This document shows, piece after piece, positions 25,815 through 37,152 of a stretch of 64,000 bases of DNA (position 1 is the first letter of the stretch; every line of letters begins with the position of its first letter). A program made the position numbers and the translations under genes. Source of the DNA: Pyrrhoderma lamaoense (lineage: Eukaryota; Basidiomycota; Agaricomycetes; Hymenochaetales; Hymenochaetaceae); NCBI GenBank assembly GCA_002794735.1, contig NBAZ01000002.1, positions 1,798,001 to 1,862,000 of the forward strand. The letters run 5' to 3'. The notes under the pieces were generated by a model. That model ran no database searches. It had not been told where the DNA came from and saw only the letters and a list, made by a program, of their open reading frames with translations.

Positions 25815-26891
25815 GTGGAGGTATATACCGATTCTAAGACTAGATTAGCTAGATGCATTTTTGTAGCTCCATTTTTGTTTCACTACTCACCAGGAAGTAT
25901 AGGGACCTAGTAACAGAATCATCTGTGCCTCCTCCCCAGAGAAACTGAATCTATTCCATGTACGCGGTTGTAAGGGATAGAGTTGCTATCAAGCCACAAT
26001 TCACATTACCTCCTGGTTCAAGCAGATCACATGGTCATATAGAAGTAGGACAAAAGAGGAGAGACCAAGATATTTGGCATTTGAGTATCCCTTCGCATAA
26101 TCGAGTAGCTTATCCGGGTCGGAGGAGAAAGAAAAACCAGACATAAACAATTGTTTATATCGGAGCAATCACCTAGATTATAAATTTTTTCACAAAATAA
26201 GATGCTAAAGATATAAAAGTATATCGAAGGAAAGATAGGAGTATAGTACAAAGAGAAGTGGGGTCCTCGTTCCAGACAGCAGACAGGGGGAAATAAAGAG
26301 ACAGTTAGTCCTTATATTGGATCAGAAAGTTAGATTACCGAGATGATGAGAATAGAACCATAAGTACACTAGGCCGAAATCACACACACGAGAAGTGATC
26401 ACCCTGTAATCGAATACGGAGCATTGCAAGAAAAGACCGCATTGCATATCAATCAAAAACGATGATCCATGATATTATCATTACCACTTCCGTCAAAGGG
26501 ATGTCTTGATAAGGTATATTATCTTGGCCTAGAGAGCAGAAATCCAAGAATCCTATGTAACAGTCGCATAGAGGTTCTGAGATGTGGCGAACTTTTATTG
26601 AAAAAATCGATACATTTTGGCTAACACGGTTTCCATGGCTTGTTCTTCTTATTCCCAAGAGTTCTTCTGAAACTTCAATGCAAATTTAGAATCAGGTGTC
26701 ACGGGACAGGTCACACGAGTCGACAACGCACGTTTGTGACAGTCACGAACGGTCACACCGCGTTTGTTGAACACGCGCGTATCACACGACGGAGAATATC
26801 AACTAGATTCAGCCACAAGTTTTCATTTTATCATAAAGTGGCAAAGCTCTTCAAGCAACGAGCAGAGAAGGCCAGTCATAACAACCGTCGT
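25815..26891. other. intergenic, divergent flanks
   Basis: Lies between copy B (reverse) and the ADIP gene (forward). Short open frames occur but none has family features or convincing splice partners. Confidence 0.4.
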
Positions 26892-29535
26892 ATGGCTGAA
26901 TGTACACCCCGGAAAGCGGTCCAATGGGCGGGATCCAATGAGATTAACGAGTTTGTATATGGTTCGCCGTATTCTGAGGCTTCATCTGTAGAATCCATCA
27001 ACTCGAGCTCAACGTTTCAGTACATAAACTCCCAGCTCGTATCCCACGGCTTTGCTCGAGGCTCTGGTGTATCCTTTGATGGTTTGTCAAAGGAAGATGC
27101 TGACAAATTATCAAAATGCATGCTTGGAATGTTAAGTCAAAGAATGGTATGTATACCAATCTATCATAAGGCTTATTGAGTTACATCAACTTAACTTGGA
27201 ACAGGAGGACATGACTCGCTCCGAAGAGCTCACTACAAAGCTACGGACACTACTATATGAACAAGAAAGATTATCGTCAATGCATAGGTCAACTAGTGAG
27301 CAGCTTGAAGCGGCGGAAAAGGAGACAAGTTTATTCAAGTCAAAACTGGCGTGAGTTTCTGCATACAGATGAAGAATCACCCATCAACTGATCCCTTAAT
27401 AAGGGCGGCAAACAAAAATCTTCAGGCTTCCGAAGCCACGCTCAAGACAACGAATACAGAGTTACAAAAGACTCGGTCGTCTATGCAGTCTCTTCGTCAA
27501 ACGTATAATGCAGAAGTAAAACGGCGTGAAAGAGAAACTGAAAAGATTCTTGATCGCTGGCAGAAAATATCAGACTCACAATCAAAACCCAGTTCGACTA
27601 CTACAGGACTAAGACTCAAAACTACTTTTGCTAATCCTGTTGTAAGCACCCGAGAGGATTCTACGAACGGGAAAAGACAGGGGCTCCTTGAGGATGCACT
27701 TGATGAGGCAGAAACGGCACGTAGAGCACTCGTCGAGGAGAATTTGTTCCTCAAAAATATTGTCCTTTCTGCTGCGAATGAGCTTGCCCGGCTTGTACAT
27801 GTAATTCGAGCGAAAACAGAGAATATGGAAGATGTCGAAATTCCGCGGTATACGCTTTCTGACTTGTTCTCGATCGCGGCTCCAGAGAGTGCAAATGAGA
27901 AATTCACTACTCTTCTATTATCGTTCCGTGATACCATCCTTCGAATCGAAGGGGATGATGTATATGAATCCATCTCTCCCTCTGGTACATCCTTGGACCT
28001 AAAGCAGCCCACAAATCAGATAATGAGATGATTAAATCTGATAATAAGGAGCTCAAGAGACTTCAAGGTACTATTGTCGATCTTCAACGTCAACTTGGTA
28101 GGACCAACTCTAACGTTCTGTGGGCTCTTAGCTAACAAAGTTCCCAGAACAAGTACAAACACAAAGGCAATCAGAGGATTATGCGAATCAGGCTCAAAAT
28201 ATTATTCGTCGTTTTGTGAATGAGGATGGAAACGATAAAGCCAACATTCATGAACGCCAACTTTTAGAGAAGATTCGAAAAGAGCTGGATAAAGCCCGAA
28301 AGAAAGTTGACGAAGCTGCTTTAGCCTTGAAAGATGAGAAAGCTTTACTTGAGGTATGCTATTTAGCTTTATTATCAGATAGTCAAACTCAACTACTTTG
28401 TTATGTTATGTAAAGGACGAGCGACAGGCGTTCAAACGGGAACAACACTTGTGGCGCTCACAGATGTGTATACCTCAAGAAGATGATACCCCTAAACCGA
28501 TCACTGGTCTCGCTGCTTACTTTGACGCACCTGCAGAACCTCTTGATCTCCCTTCTTCTCCAAGACCTGCGAAGAAGAATAAGCGGCCAAAGTCCCCAAA
28601 AAGGTATCTACTTCTCCAAAGAAATCTAACGTGGGACGCTCACCCGTGAAGCCTGTTTATACTGTTGGAAAGATGGGTAAGAAATCTCGGCCTGGCGGGA
28701 CGCCCAAAAAGCAGAGCAGTGGAATGTTAGGTGCATCAGTGATACGACCGAAAGTGATTCCACCAGTGGAGACGGAGGTCATTCCCAAGGCTCCTGAGCT
28801 AAATTCTACGACATCTACCCAGTCTTTGATTGTCCCGAATGCATTCGTTCTACCACCCCCTTCTCCTATGGCTTCCATTCCTCCGCAGCAAACTGACCTC
28901 CTGTCGGAAAGTTCTCTTGCTGCGCCCAATTTCGGGAGTGCGGATATCCCATCTGATGAGGACCAAAATCGGTTACGAGCATCATCTAATAGACTCTTCC
29001 CTGTGGCTAAACCTCTTGCACAACATATGATACACGCTTACTCCCCTGCGCGACCCAGCCCCCTGAGTCGCATTCTCATGCTTGCGAACTCACCCAAGCA
29101 GAAAATTCCAGTGTCCGAAAACAATATCTATGAAGATGAAAGCCTTCCACCTGAAGCTGGTCCTTCTGAAGAGGGTTTTGATCCTAGATTAGAGCATCCT
29201 GCCTTCGAAGAGGAGGAGAATTCGGTATTGAAGAGTTGACCATTGGTCCGGATGAATCACCTCTCCGTGCCAAGGCAGCGCGTATGAGTAGTAAGAGTAA
29301 AGTCTCTTTGCGTAACAGTGGCCAAAGTGCCAAGGATAAAATGAAAGCAAAGAATACGATAGTGTCTAAGCCAACAGTACGCGAAACGAACAAGGAAAAT
29401 GGCACTGTAAAGTCCTTAGACCCTCTCGTAAAACGTAGTGTGGCACTTAAGCCTCCTTTAGCTGGGAAAGGTGGTGCTAGACGGGTACCCATAGGTAGTG
29501 CTGATGCAGCACCCATCGGCCGTGGATGGAAGTAA
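26892..29535 (+). CDS. ADIP-domain coiled-coil protein (SSX2IP-like)
   Basis: Relatives of afadin- and alpha-actinin-binding protein (SSX2IP) anchor microtubules at centrosomes or spindle pole bodies. The conserved N-terminal part reads STFQYINSQLVSHGFARGSG, then LGMLSQRMEDMTRSEELTTK and LRTLLYEQERLSSMHRSTSE. Long heptad helices follow (about residues 80-420). The C-terminal half is disordered and Pro/Ser/Lys-rich, ending PIGRGWK. Exons 26892-27146, 27205-27350, 27404-28097, 28148-28353 and 28416-29535. The last two long exons are one base short near 28019, 28600 (A run) and 29224; with these the model is about 807 residues. The link to fungal spindle poles is inferred from the family. Confidence 0.78.
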
Positions 29536-30078
29536 TTGAATACCTTGAACGATTATTTTTTGCTATTTTCCCTTTCTTTAATATGTTACACTAGATTTGG
29601 ATATTCATTGATGTCTTGACATTACTCAATTGTACTTATAACATACATATATTTTCTCTATTTTAGTAATGAGCCTTAACGTTCAACCGAGATGACATGG
29701 AAGTAAATCCCCAAAATCAAACAAACAAACACTCAATTATTAATCTTTTGATTTCCATGTTTCTGATCCGCCGTTTCTACTAGAAGTAATTTTCGTAGGA
29801 TGAGAATTGTAAGAGTGATATTGACGACTCCAGCCTTTTTCTTGATACTCATATCCGGTCAATCGCGGCATTAGGATCCATATTTGCCACTCTTCAGAAC
29901 ATTGATGAGAACAAACTTTAACTTCTCACCTAGTTACAAAAACAATAAAATGTACTTATAAAAGAATAGTATCCATTAATTCAGTAGCAGATATAAGAAT
30001 AAAGATTCCTATTCGAGCCAGTTGTGTTCTCCGACTAGGGAACAGAATCATAATACACTGGGTCCACAACAAATTGAC
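29536..30078. other. convergent intergenic region
   Basis: 3' flanks of the ADIP gene and of NAXD. AT-rich, nothing recognised. Confidence 0.45.
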
Positions 30079-31381
30079 CTACAATTTTCCCTTTCCGGCT
30101 TCCTCACCGAACACTGCTTCAAATGCCCCTCCCACCTCACTGATTAAGTCTGCTGTGATCAAGCTTCGGCCCATTTTGGAGAACCCTCGTTTTGATGTCG
30201 TTCTTGTTACAAGAGATCCTGCAGTAGCACCTAGAAATGGTATTCGAGAAATGGGAATGTTCACATTGTCGGGTCGAATTCCCCAGGACCCTTCTTCGAA
30301 GCACCTTCCCCATGCGAGGAAAGTTCCGACCGCACCAGAGAGGATGTCTCCCTGTCCTCCACACCGTTTCAATCCTCCTTGAGCATCAACGATCGTTGAT
30401 TGGGGTTCAGATGAGCTTGGATGAACGGCAATGATGTCCTCAGCACCTTTCTGAAGAACTGTTACTCCTCCGAGTGCCTGAGAAACTAGCTGTGCTCGTT
30501 TGCCCGGCTGTGTCGATGGATCGATGTTCTGGTGTCGGTCGTGAACGTATATTTTATGAAAACTTTAGTCAAGTGAGGCGGTCAAGTAACGGATCAAATG
30601 TACACGTACAACGGCCTCGCTTAGTCTTTTGAACTCTACGACATTGGGGGTAAGCACTGCTCTTTCATAACCCCGGATAACACTGGGATCTTTTCCAACC
30701 AAGAACAATGCATCGGCATCTAGTACAAGGTACATCTTTTGTTCGCGCGCGAGTCCAACTGCAATGCGAGCATATTCTTGCATATAATCTTCTCGGCCAA
30801 GCCCTGGCCCTATGACAAGTACATGTAACCGTTGTAACAGAGATGATAACTCTGATTTTACAGACTCAGTAGATCTAGTATCAAGATGTCAATATGTCGA
30901 TATATGGATATCACAAGTATCAGTATGATCATAACATACTTATCTTCACGCAATATTGGGTGTACAATTAGATCTGGTGCGTAGCCTTTGATAGCACCTG
31001 CAGCAGTGGGGGAACAGATAACGTGCGACAAGTCCGCTCCCTATTCAATTTTCAGATCAACTTCGCATTCGATATATATAAGTTTAATGTATACAAACAA
31101 CATACTAAACGCTGAGCTGAAATTGCTGCAAAATATGGTGCACCTGTATAACTGATCTCTATCAGCTCATACTCCCCTCTATTGAAGTTCTTTGCGTGAG
31201 CAGCTCACTCTAATGCGCCACCAAGCACACCAACTCTGCCTTATCATATAGGAGAGAGTTCTTAATATTCGGAATTTAGAGCGCATCATTACACATTACC
31301 TGACTGGCCCTTATGCAAAGATCCATTCAACGGGGGAATTAATTGCTTGATCTGCCTGAACAAAGAATCTGGCAACGGCAT
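30079..31381 (-). CDS. NAXD: ATP-dependent NAD(P)H-hydrate dehydratase
   Basis: Repairs damaged NAD(P)H hydrates using ATP; ribokinase-like fold of the YjeF C-terminal/CARKD family. Motifs in order: [93 protein letters not shown], then the catalytic [17 protein letters not shown] with its Asp. Six exons (31381-31300, 31239-31209, 31151-31106, 31040-30940, 30874-30610, 30528-30079) splice cleanly to 324 residues, the normal size. No presequence is evident, so a cytosolic form is likely. Confidence 0.93.
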
Positions 31382-31561
31382 CGATATGATAATTTACTGC
31401 CTTGGGACAATTTCAAGTTCAATAACTTGAATAAGCACTTGTCTCAACCAAGTTTCATCAACAGCCTGAGTAAGTCATGAATGACATCAGAAACTCCAGA
31501 AGAAGATATTACGCTGACATTATGATTATGATTTATGATCATAATTATTATATTATTGTTG

Positions 31562-31583
31562 TTACATGTACGCGTACATGTAA
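31562..31583. repeat. perfect 22-bp palindrome
   Basis: The half-site TTACATGTACG is followed directly by its reverse complement, with no spacer and no mismatch. It sits about 180 bases upstream of the NAXD start and downstream of the PGM stop, in a very AT-rich stretch. It could be a dimeric transcription-factor site or a cruciform-prone sequence. Confidence 0.8.
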
Positions 31584-31808
31584 TAAGTACCTGTTACTAA
31601 TGTAAAACAAATAATAGATTATCTCATACGTAATCAACAGTGCAATGCACATGCTTAAGATTGAAAAGGGCATACAAATTACACGAGAAGAGGAAACAAT
31701 GTCCATGGTTTTGCTTAATTTGTACATTTATAATGCTATGATTGCTACGAGTTTACTAAAGACAACGAAACAAGAGATTTCCCCCGAAACAAAGTTTCTT
31801 AGATTGTT

Positions 31809-33795
31809 TTACTGAAAAAAATTGTCAGAGATCGTACTTTCATTCATGTTCTGGAGTATATACTTACCGTGATAACAGTTGGCTTCTCTACACCCAGGAA
31901 TTCTTTAAGCTTGCTGATGGAAAGAGCACATTCAATTAAGCCCTTAAGGCCTTTGGCGGTGTCCTGACCGTACTGCTTGCTATCTTTTGTATACTTCTCA
32001 ACGTACATACGTACAGTTGCTCCCTGGCTACCTGTACCACTCAGACGGAAAACAACACGGGATCCGTCTGAGAATAGGATAATTTGGCCTTGGTTCTTTG
32101 ATACACTCTTGTCAATCGGATCCGTGTAGTCAAAGTTCTTTACTTCGGAGATAGTGAAAGTTTCTCCCGTGCTAGATGCTTCAAAGCTTTTACCGATAAG
32201 GCTCTTGTTAGCAATATGTTCATTCAGCGCGGCAACCATTTTTGCCGCCGCATCTGACGCGACTTCTTCATAGTCGTAACGAGAGAAGAATGAGCGACCA
32301 TATTTCTCATAGTGATCCAAAAGGATCTCATTGATACCAATAAGTTTGTTCGGTGATTTTTTGTTTGCAGCAGCCAAAATGTTCAACCAAGCGACAATAG
32401 CCCAGATGCCGTCCTTTTCACGAATGTGGTCCGAACCAGTGCCAAAAGACTCCTCACCGCAGATGGATAGTCGGCCAGCATCCATAAGGTTGCCAAAGAA
32501 TTTCCATCCTAACTATGATTAAGCATATGAAGAAAGATCCGTATATGACCGACGCACCAGTGGGTACCTCAAAGTATTCAAGGTTCTTCTTTTTGGCGAC
32601 ATAATCGATTGCACCACTTGTGGGCATACTTCTTGCAAGACCTTTTATTCCCGACTTGAAGTAAGGAATACATTCCTCGGCCCAGTCAGCAATAATGGCG
32701 ACAGAGTCGCTCGGAGTTACGAAGGCACCCTTTCCGTAGATCATATTCCGGTCACCGTCACCATCACTTGCTGCACCGAATTGTATATTGTTCTTCTCTA
32801 CAGCTTCGACGAGAGTGTGTGCGTAGGTAAGATTTGGATCAGGATGTCCTCCACCGAAATCTGGGAGGGGAATGCAGTTCTGTATTGACGATTCAGGAAG
32901 TCCGAGGGTCTCAACAAGAATTGCTCGAGCGTAAGGGCCAGTGACACCGTGCAGCCCATCAAAGAGTACGCGGAAGTCGGGATTAGATTGCAAGAAGCTT
33001 TTGATTAAGGCGAAATCAAATATGCCCTTAAGTAGCTCTAAGTAGTCTGAAACAGAATCAATGATTTCGACATCCGATGGTCCGTATTTTGTGTTTCCTA
33101 ATTTTGAAAGATCAACCTGATCCGATATTGAATTATTCAGCAGGAGGGTTCTTTTTTAAGTTGACTATATGCTAACCGGTGTGTGCTCAAGGACCTTGTA
33201 CGAAGTAATTTCTTTCGTGCGCAAGAAAATCTTATCCGTTACATTCTCTGGTGCGGGTCCACCATTCGAGACGTTGTACTTGATACCAAAATCGTTGTTC
33301 GGACCTCCTGGGTTGTGACTAGCAGTAAGCAAAATACCACCATAAGCCTTGTACTTGCGAATGATGTTGGAGGCCGCCGGAGTAGACAAGATACCATCCT
33401 TCCCAATGATGAATTTTCCAACGCCATTAGCAGATCCAATCTTCAGAATTGTTTGCACAGTTTCTGGAACAAAGAATCGACCATCGCCACCGATGACGAG
33501 TGTCTGTCCCTTGGCATCTACTGAGTCGAAAATCGCTTGTATAAAGTTTTCTGTGTAGTGCTACAGTAGTAAATCAGTTTACTAGTGCTACTAGTGCTAT
33601 ATATAAGACAACTTCAAGTGCTCACCTCTTGTTGAAAGATCTTTACACTGTCCGATGAAGCAGCCGATAGCATACAGATGAGCGGATTCACATATCGAAC
33701 TCATGCGTCACAGCTTACCGTTTACGAAGACCAGAGGTCCCAGGTTTCTGACCATCAAATGGACTTGTAGCTATTTCTCTGATTTGTACGGACAT
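31809..33795 (-). CDS. PGM2: phosphoglucomutase
   Basis: Interconverts glucose 1- and 6-phosphate. All key sites are present: the N-terminal substrate loop PGTSGLRKR, the phosphoserine loop [14 protein letters not shown], the Mg2+ site SDGDGDRN, the sugar-binding [18 protein letters not shown], and the phosphate-binding [16 protein letters not shown]. Exons 33795-33719, 33647-33626 (22 bases), 33560-33177, 33116-32558 and 32508-31868 splice cleanly; the stop TAA is at 31811-31809. Length 561 residues, as usual. The coding part of the last exon is the stop codon alone, and keeping that intron would add only seven residues. Confidence 0.95.
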
Positions 33796-33989
33796 CTTGC
33801 CTGTTGCTGGTTGAGCTGAAGAATGCAATTCCTGACGCGTCCTATCTATCTTGACGGCTAGTGGCGTAAAGTAGCTATTCTTGCCCGATATAGAAACCGA
33901 CTATAACCGATGTTTAAGTAATGCAGACATGTTATGACTTCGTTTAGTTGAATTACATAAACAAACAAACACAGTTTGATCTTTCCTCA

Positions 33990-34004
33990 CACATACAACT
34001 CTCT
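33990..34004. repeat. 15-bp target-site duplication, left copy
   Basis: CACATACAACTCTCT occurs here and again at 36933-36947, exactly bordering the LINE sequence. Exact direct repeats of this length at both ends are the product of target-primed insertion. Confidence 0.85.
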
Positions 34005-34012
34005 CCCAAGAG

Positions 34013-35385
34013 TTGCTTAACGCACTCCACCCTACCTCCAACACCTCCGCTCCCGGCCCATCAGGGCTGGGCTACGAGATTCTCAAATGGGTAATCCCCA
34101 CCAACATGGCCTTCTTCACCAAATTATACACAGCCTGCTTACACCTACGCCATCATCCCTCGAGCTGGCGCTCAGCCACCGTCTGCATGCTTCGCAAACC
34201 CAACAAGAAGGATGCCACCCTACCACGGTCCTACCGACTCATAACACTAGAAGAATGTTTAGGCAAACTCTTGGAGAAAATCGTCGCAACACGATTCCAA
34301 GACGAAGCCCTACGTAGAAACATTCTCCCCCTAAACCAATTTGGAGGACGACGCAAGTCCGGAGTCATAGACGCTGGTATCGACCTATGCAACGAAATCC
34401 AAACAGCATTCCAACGACGGGAATACTGTTCCGTATTGTGCTGCGATGTTAAAGGTTTCTTTGACAATGTAGGACACCACACCTTGCGCCAAGAACTCAC
34501 TCGCCGCAATATACACCCGGACCTAATTGGCTGGACAATGTCCTTCATCTCCTCACGTCAAGTCGCCATAGCATTTGATGGATACAAAAGCGAACTACTC
34601 CCCAAATCGGATCATGGCATCCCTCAAGGGTCCCCTATATCACCCATATTAGCAGAAATTTTCGCTGCCGGTGCCCTCACCCTATTTGACCAAGACCCGC
34701 AAATTCGACTTAGGGCCTATGTCGACGACCACACTCTATCGTGCTCCTCACCATCACTCGAACAGAATGCCTGCCATCTACAAGAAGCGTACTCCAAACT
34801 GGAGCTCTACCTTAAAAGCATTGGCCTAGAATTGGAAGCATCCAAAACAGAACTTATGCACTTCTGGTCCCGTCTCCTCACCAAGCGCTCGCTCGAGCAC
34901 CAAGAACACCTAGCAAGGACCACCCCGGTCGTTCTACAACACACCCAAGGGAACACCACAACTATCCACCCTCAAAAATATTTACGATGGCTGGGTATCT
35001 ATTTTGATCCAACTCTGACGTTCCACCACCATACCCAATTGATGGCCACTAAGGCTAGATCCACGATCACCGCTTTACGTATAGTTGGCAACACCACCCA
35101 AGGTCTATCCTCGGTTTTTATGCGCCGACTATACATTGGGTGTGTGCTCCCGGTACTACTTTGGGCTTCCGAAGTATGGTTCCAGGGCCACCCCAACTGC
35201 CAAACCAAACTCATTGGCACCCTTCAAAGTGCACACCACGACGGTCTTCGCTTCCTACTAGGTGCCTACCGCTCCTCCCCCATAATCCCCATGACACTCT
35301 TGTCGGGGGTCCTACCATTAAAACAACTTCTCCAGAAGCGCTTCCAATCCCACGCTATCCGGACACTCACCCTCCCAAATACCCC
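34013..35385 (+). pseudogene. LINE reverse transcriptase domain (broken)
   Basis: Begins mid-protein with SAPGPSGLGYEILKW. RT blocks in order: RSYRLITLEECLGKLLEKIV, LPLNQFGGRRKSGVID, CSVLCCDVKGFFDNV (first catalytic Asp), SDHGIPQGSPISPILAEIF, the catalytic YVDD at 34718-34729, and the LRWLGIYFD thumb-side motif. The frame then shifts by one near 35375-35395, before the RNase H part. Without its N-terminal endonuclease the copy cannot move by itself. Confidence 0.85.
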
Positions 35386-36723
35386 AAAGGATCGGCCACC
35401 AAAACCACCCGAACTCAGTCACAAATCATCACTGAGTTTCTCCCCAACCACCGTTTGGTGGAAACTATACCACCGATCCCCGAGTATCCCCCTCACCAAC
35501 CACCCGTTCTACCACCCAACATCAGGATCCACATGGATCCCAACACATCCCCCAAAGGACGTCAACTCATCCTCACCTACCACACTCAGCACTCTACCAC
35601 CCCACACCACCTCTTCCTCTATACGGATGGCGCACGATTTGGACCCAACCCTGTTGAATTCCAAGCTGGCGCTGCCTGGGTGGCTTTCAAAGGCGCTGAT
35701 TACTTTACCCAAGATTCATGGACTATGGGAAACCACGTTCATGCCACTGACTGTGAGCTTGAAGCCATCTTCCGGGCGCTCAAGGCACTTCAGACTGGCA
35801 TATTACACTTAGGCCTCCCAGGTAGTGCTGAACAGATTACACTGTTTACAGACTGCCTGGTCGGGCTCAAACAAATCTCCACCCTCCCGCTCTCACCGGG
35901 CTACCAAAAAGCAGTACAAATCCACAATCTACTGACAGCACTAGGAGACAGCTACCCCACCAAACAATTCGCCCTCCAATGGTGCCCCGGACACTCCGGA
36001 ATCGAAGGAAACGAACATGCCGACTCACTTGCGGTCCAGGCGGCCACTATGGACCCCTCCCCACAGACCTCCCTTTGCTATTTGAAAGAACTATCCAAAA
36101 GCGAAATACGCACCCAATGGATCCACAGCGTACAAGACTGCTGGCGGGAACATCCCTCATCCCTCTCTACATCAGCACTCAAGTCATGGCCTATCACCCT
36201 CTCTGCCAAAATTCTTCAGGACTGCGGCCCGACAAGGGACCAAGCGGCTCTGACAGTCCAAACGTTGCTAGGCAAAGGACCCTTCCCGGAATTTCTTGCC
36301 ACCCTAAATGACTCGGACACTGAGACCACATGCCGATGCGGAGCCCTTACCTCACGCACCCACCGTTTAATTGAGTGCCCTCTCACCCTCCTACCGCGCA
36401 TACATGCATGGATAGGCACCTCTCCCCGCTCGCTAGCGGCCCTTCATAACCGCTCCCAACTCCCCAACCTAGCCACACTTCTGAAACGCAACGACCTCTT
36501 TGGTCGTGGTGCTCTCAGAAGACAATCCTCTCATCCCGAACGACCCTCCACACTCTGGTGGGAACGTCTACAGCTCCAGCCATGGATACGGCCTTACTGT
36601 ATCACAGCCCCGCCACCACACCCATCATGGGTGCTGCAATTCCCACCCATTTCGCAGGTATACCACTCCTACCTCCACCGAGGCACCCCAGTCCCATCTT
36701 ATTGGGATTGGCACCCCCCATGA
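35386..36723 (+). pseudogene. LINE RNase H domain and C-terminal Cys/His tail
   Basis: Continues the element in another frame. RNase H residues are visible: LFLYTDGARFGPN (first Asp), DCELEAIFRALKAL (Glu), ITLFTDCLVGLKQI (second Asp) and QWCPGHSGIEGNEHADSLA (His/Asp). The tail has CRCGALTSRTHRLIECP, the zinc-binding end often found after LINE RNase H. The frame stops at 36723. Confidence 0.82.
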
Positions 36724-36918
36724 GGCTAACAGGGCCCAAGCCCTAGTTCTTACCTCTCCCCACCAAACACCCTCACCAGCGTCACCACGAAACCGGGTTA
36801 GGGACAGTAGACAGTTATTGTTGATGGACTCACGTTTCTCTTTCCCGTAGTTAAGTTAGTAGGGCCATTGTACTAGTATACTAAGGCGCGGGTTTTCTAC
36901 AAAAGCCCAAGAAATATA

Positions 36919-36932
36919 CTCTCTCTCTCTCT
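36919..36932. repeat. (CT)n tail of the LINE
   Basis: Seven CT units directly before the right duplication. It forms the 3' end of the inserted copy. Confidence 0.7.
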
Positions 36933-36947
36933 CACATACAACTCTCT
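36933..36947. repeat. 15-bp target-site duplication, right copy
   Basis: Exact second copy of CACATACAACTCTCT. Confidence 0.85.
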
Positions 36948-37132
36948 TCCTTTGACCTGTATCTGCACCTTGCAGATATTGATGATCCAAGGAGCATCTA
37001 TGTGCTCAACTCTGTGTTTTAAACTTTCTTGAAATCCTTGACTCTCACAACAGGAAGACCGGTATATGAAAAGCGGGTACTTAGGAAACCTGGGTAGGAA
37101 GTATACTGTTCCATGTCATCTGGACTTGCTCA

Positions 37133-37152
37133 TACATGTACATGTACATGTA
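37133..37152. repeat. 20-bp palindrome made of TACATG units
   Basis: Three TACATG units plus TA, self-complementary over 20 bases. It shares the TACATGTA core with the palindrome at 31562-31583. Confidence 0.75.

Larger units (their letters stand above)
34005..36932 (+). mobile_element. 5'-truncated LINE retrotransposon with RT and RNase H
   Basis: A 2.9-kb insertion bordered by a 15-bp duplication. It starts inside the second open frame, so the gag-like frame and the endonuclease are missing, the common 5' truncation of LINE copies. It holds a reverse transcriptase, an RNase H domain and a 3' Cys/His tail, then a 3' untranslated end finishing in (CT)n rather than poly-A. RT followed by RNase H is typical of Tad1/I-type fungal LINEs; the exact clade is not settled. 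Codon use is strikingly C-rich compared with the host genes. It lies upstream of PGM and of laccase 1. Confidence 0.88.

Noticed and set aside
34087..36850. Other long open frames on both strands within the LINE
   Set aside because: They overlap the RT/RNase H frames and arise from the C-rich composition; no motifs.
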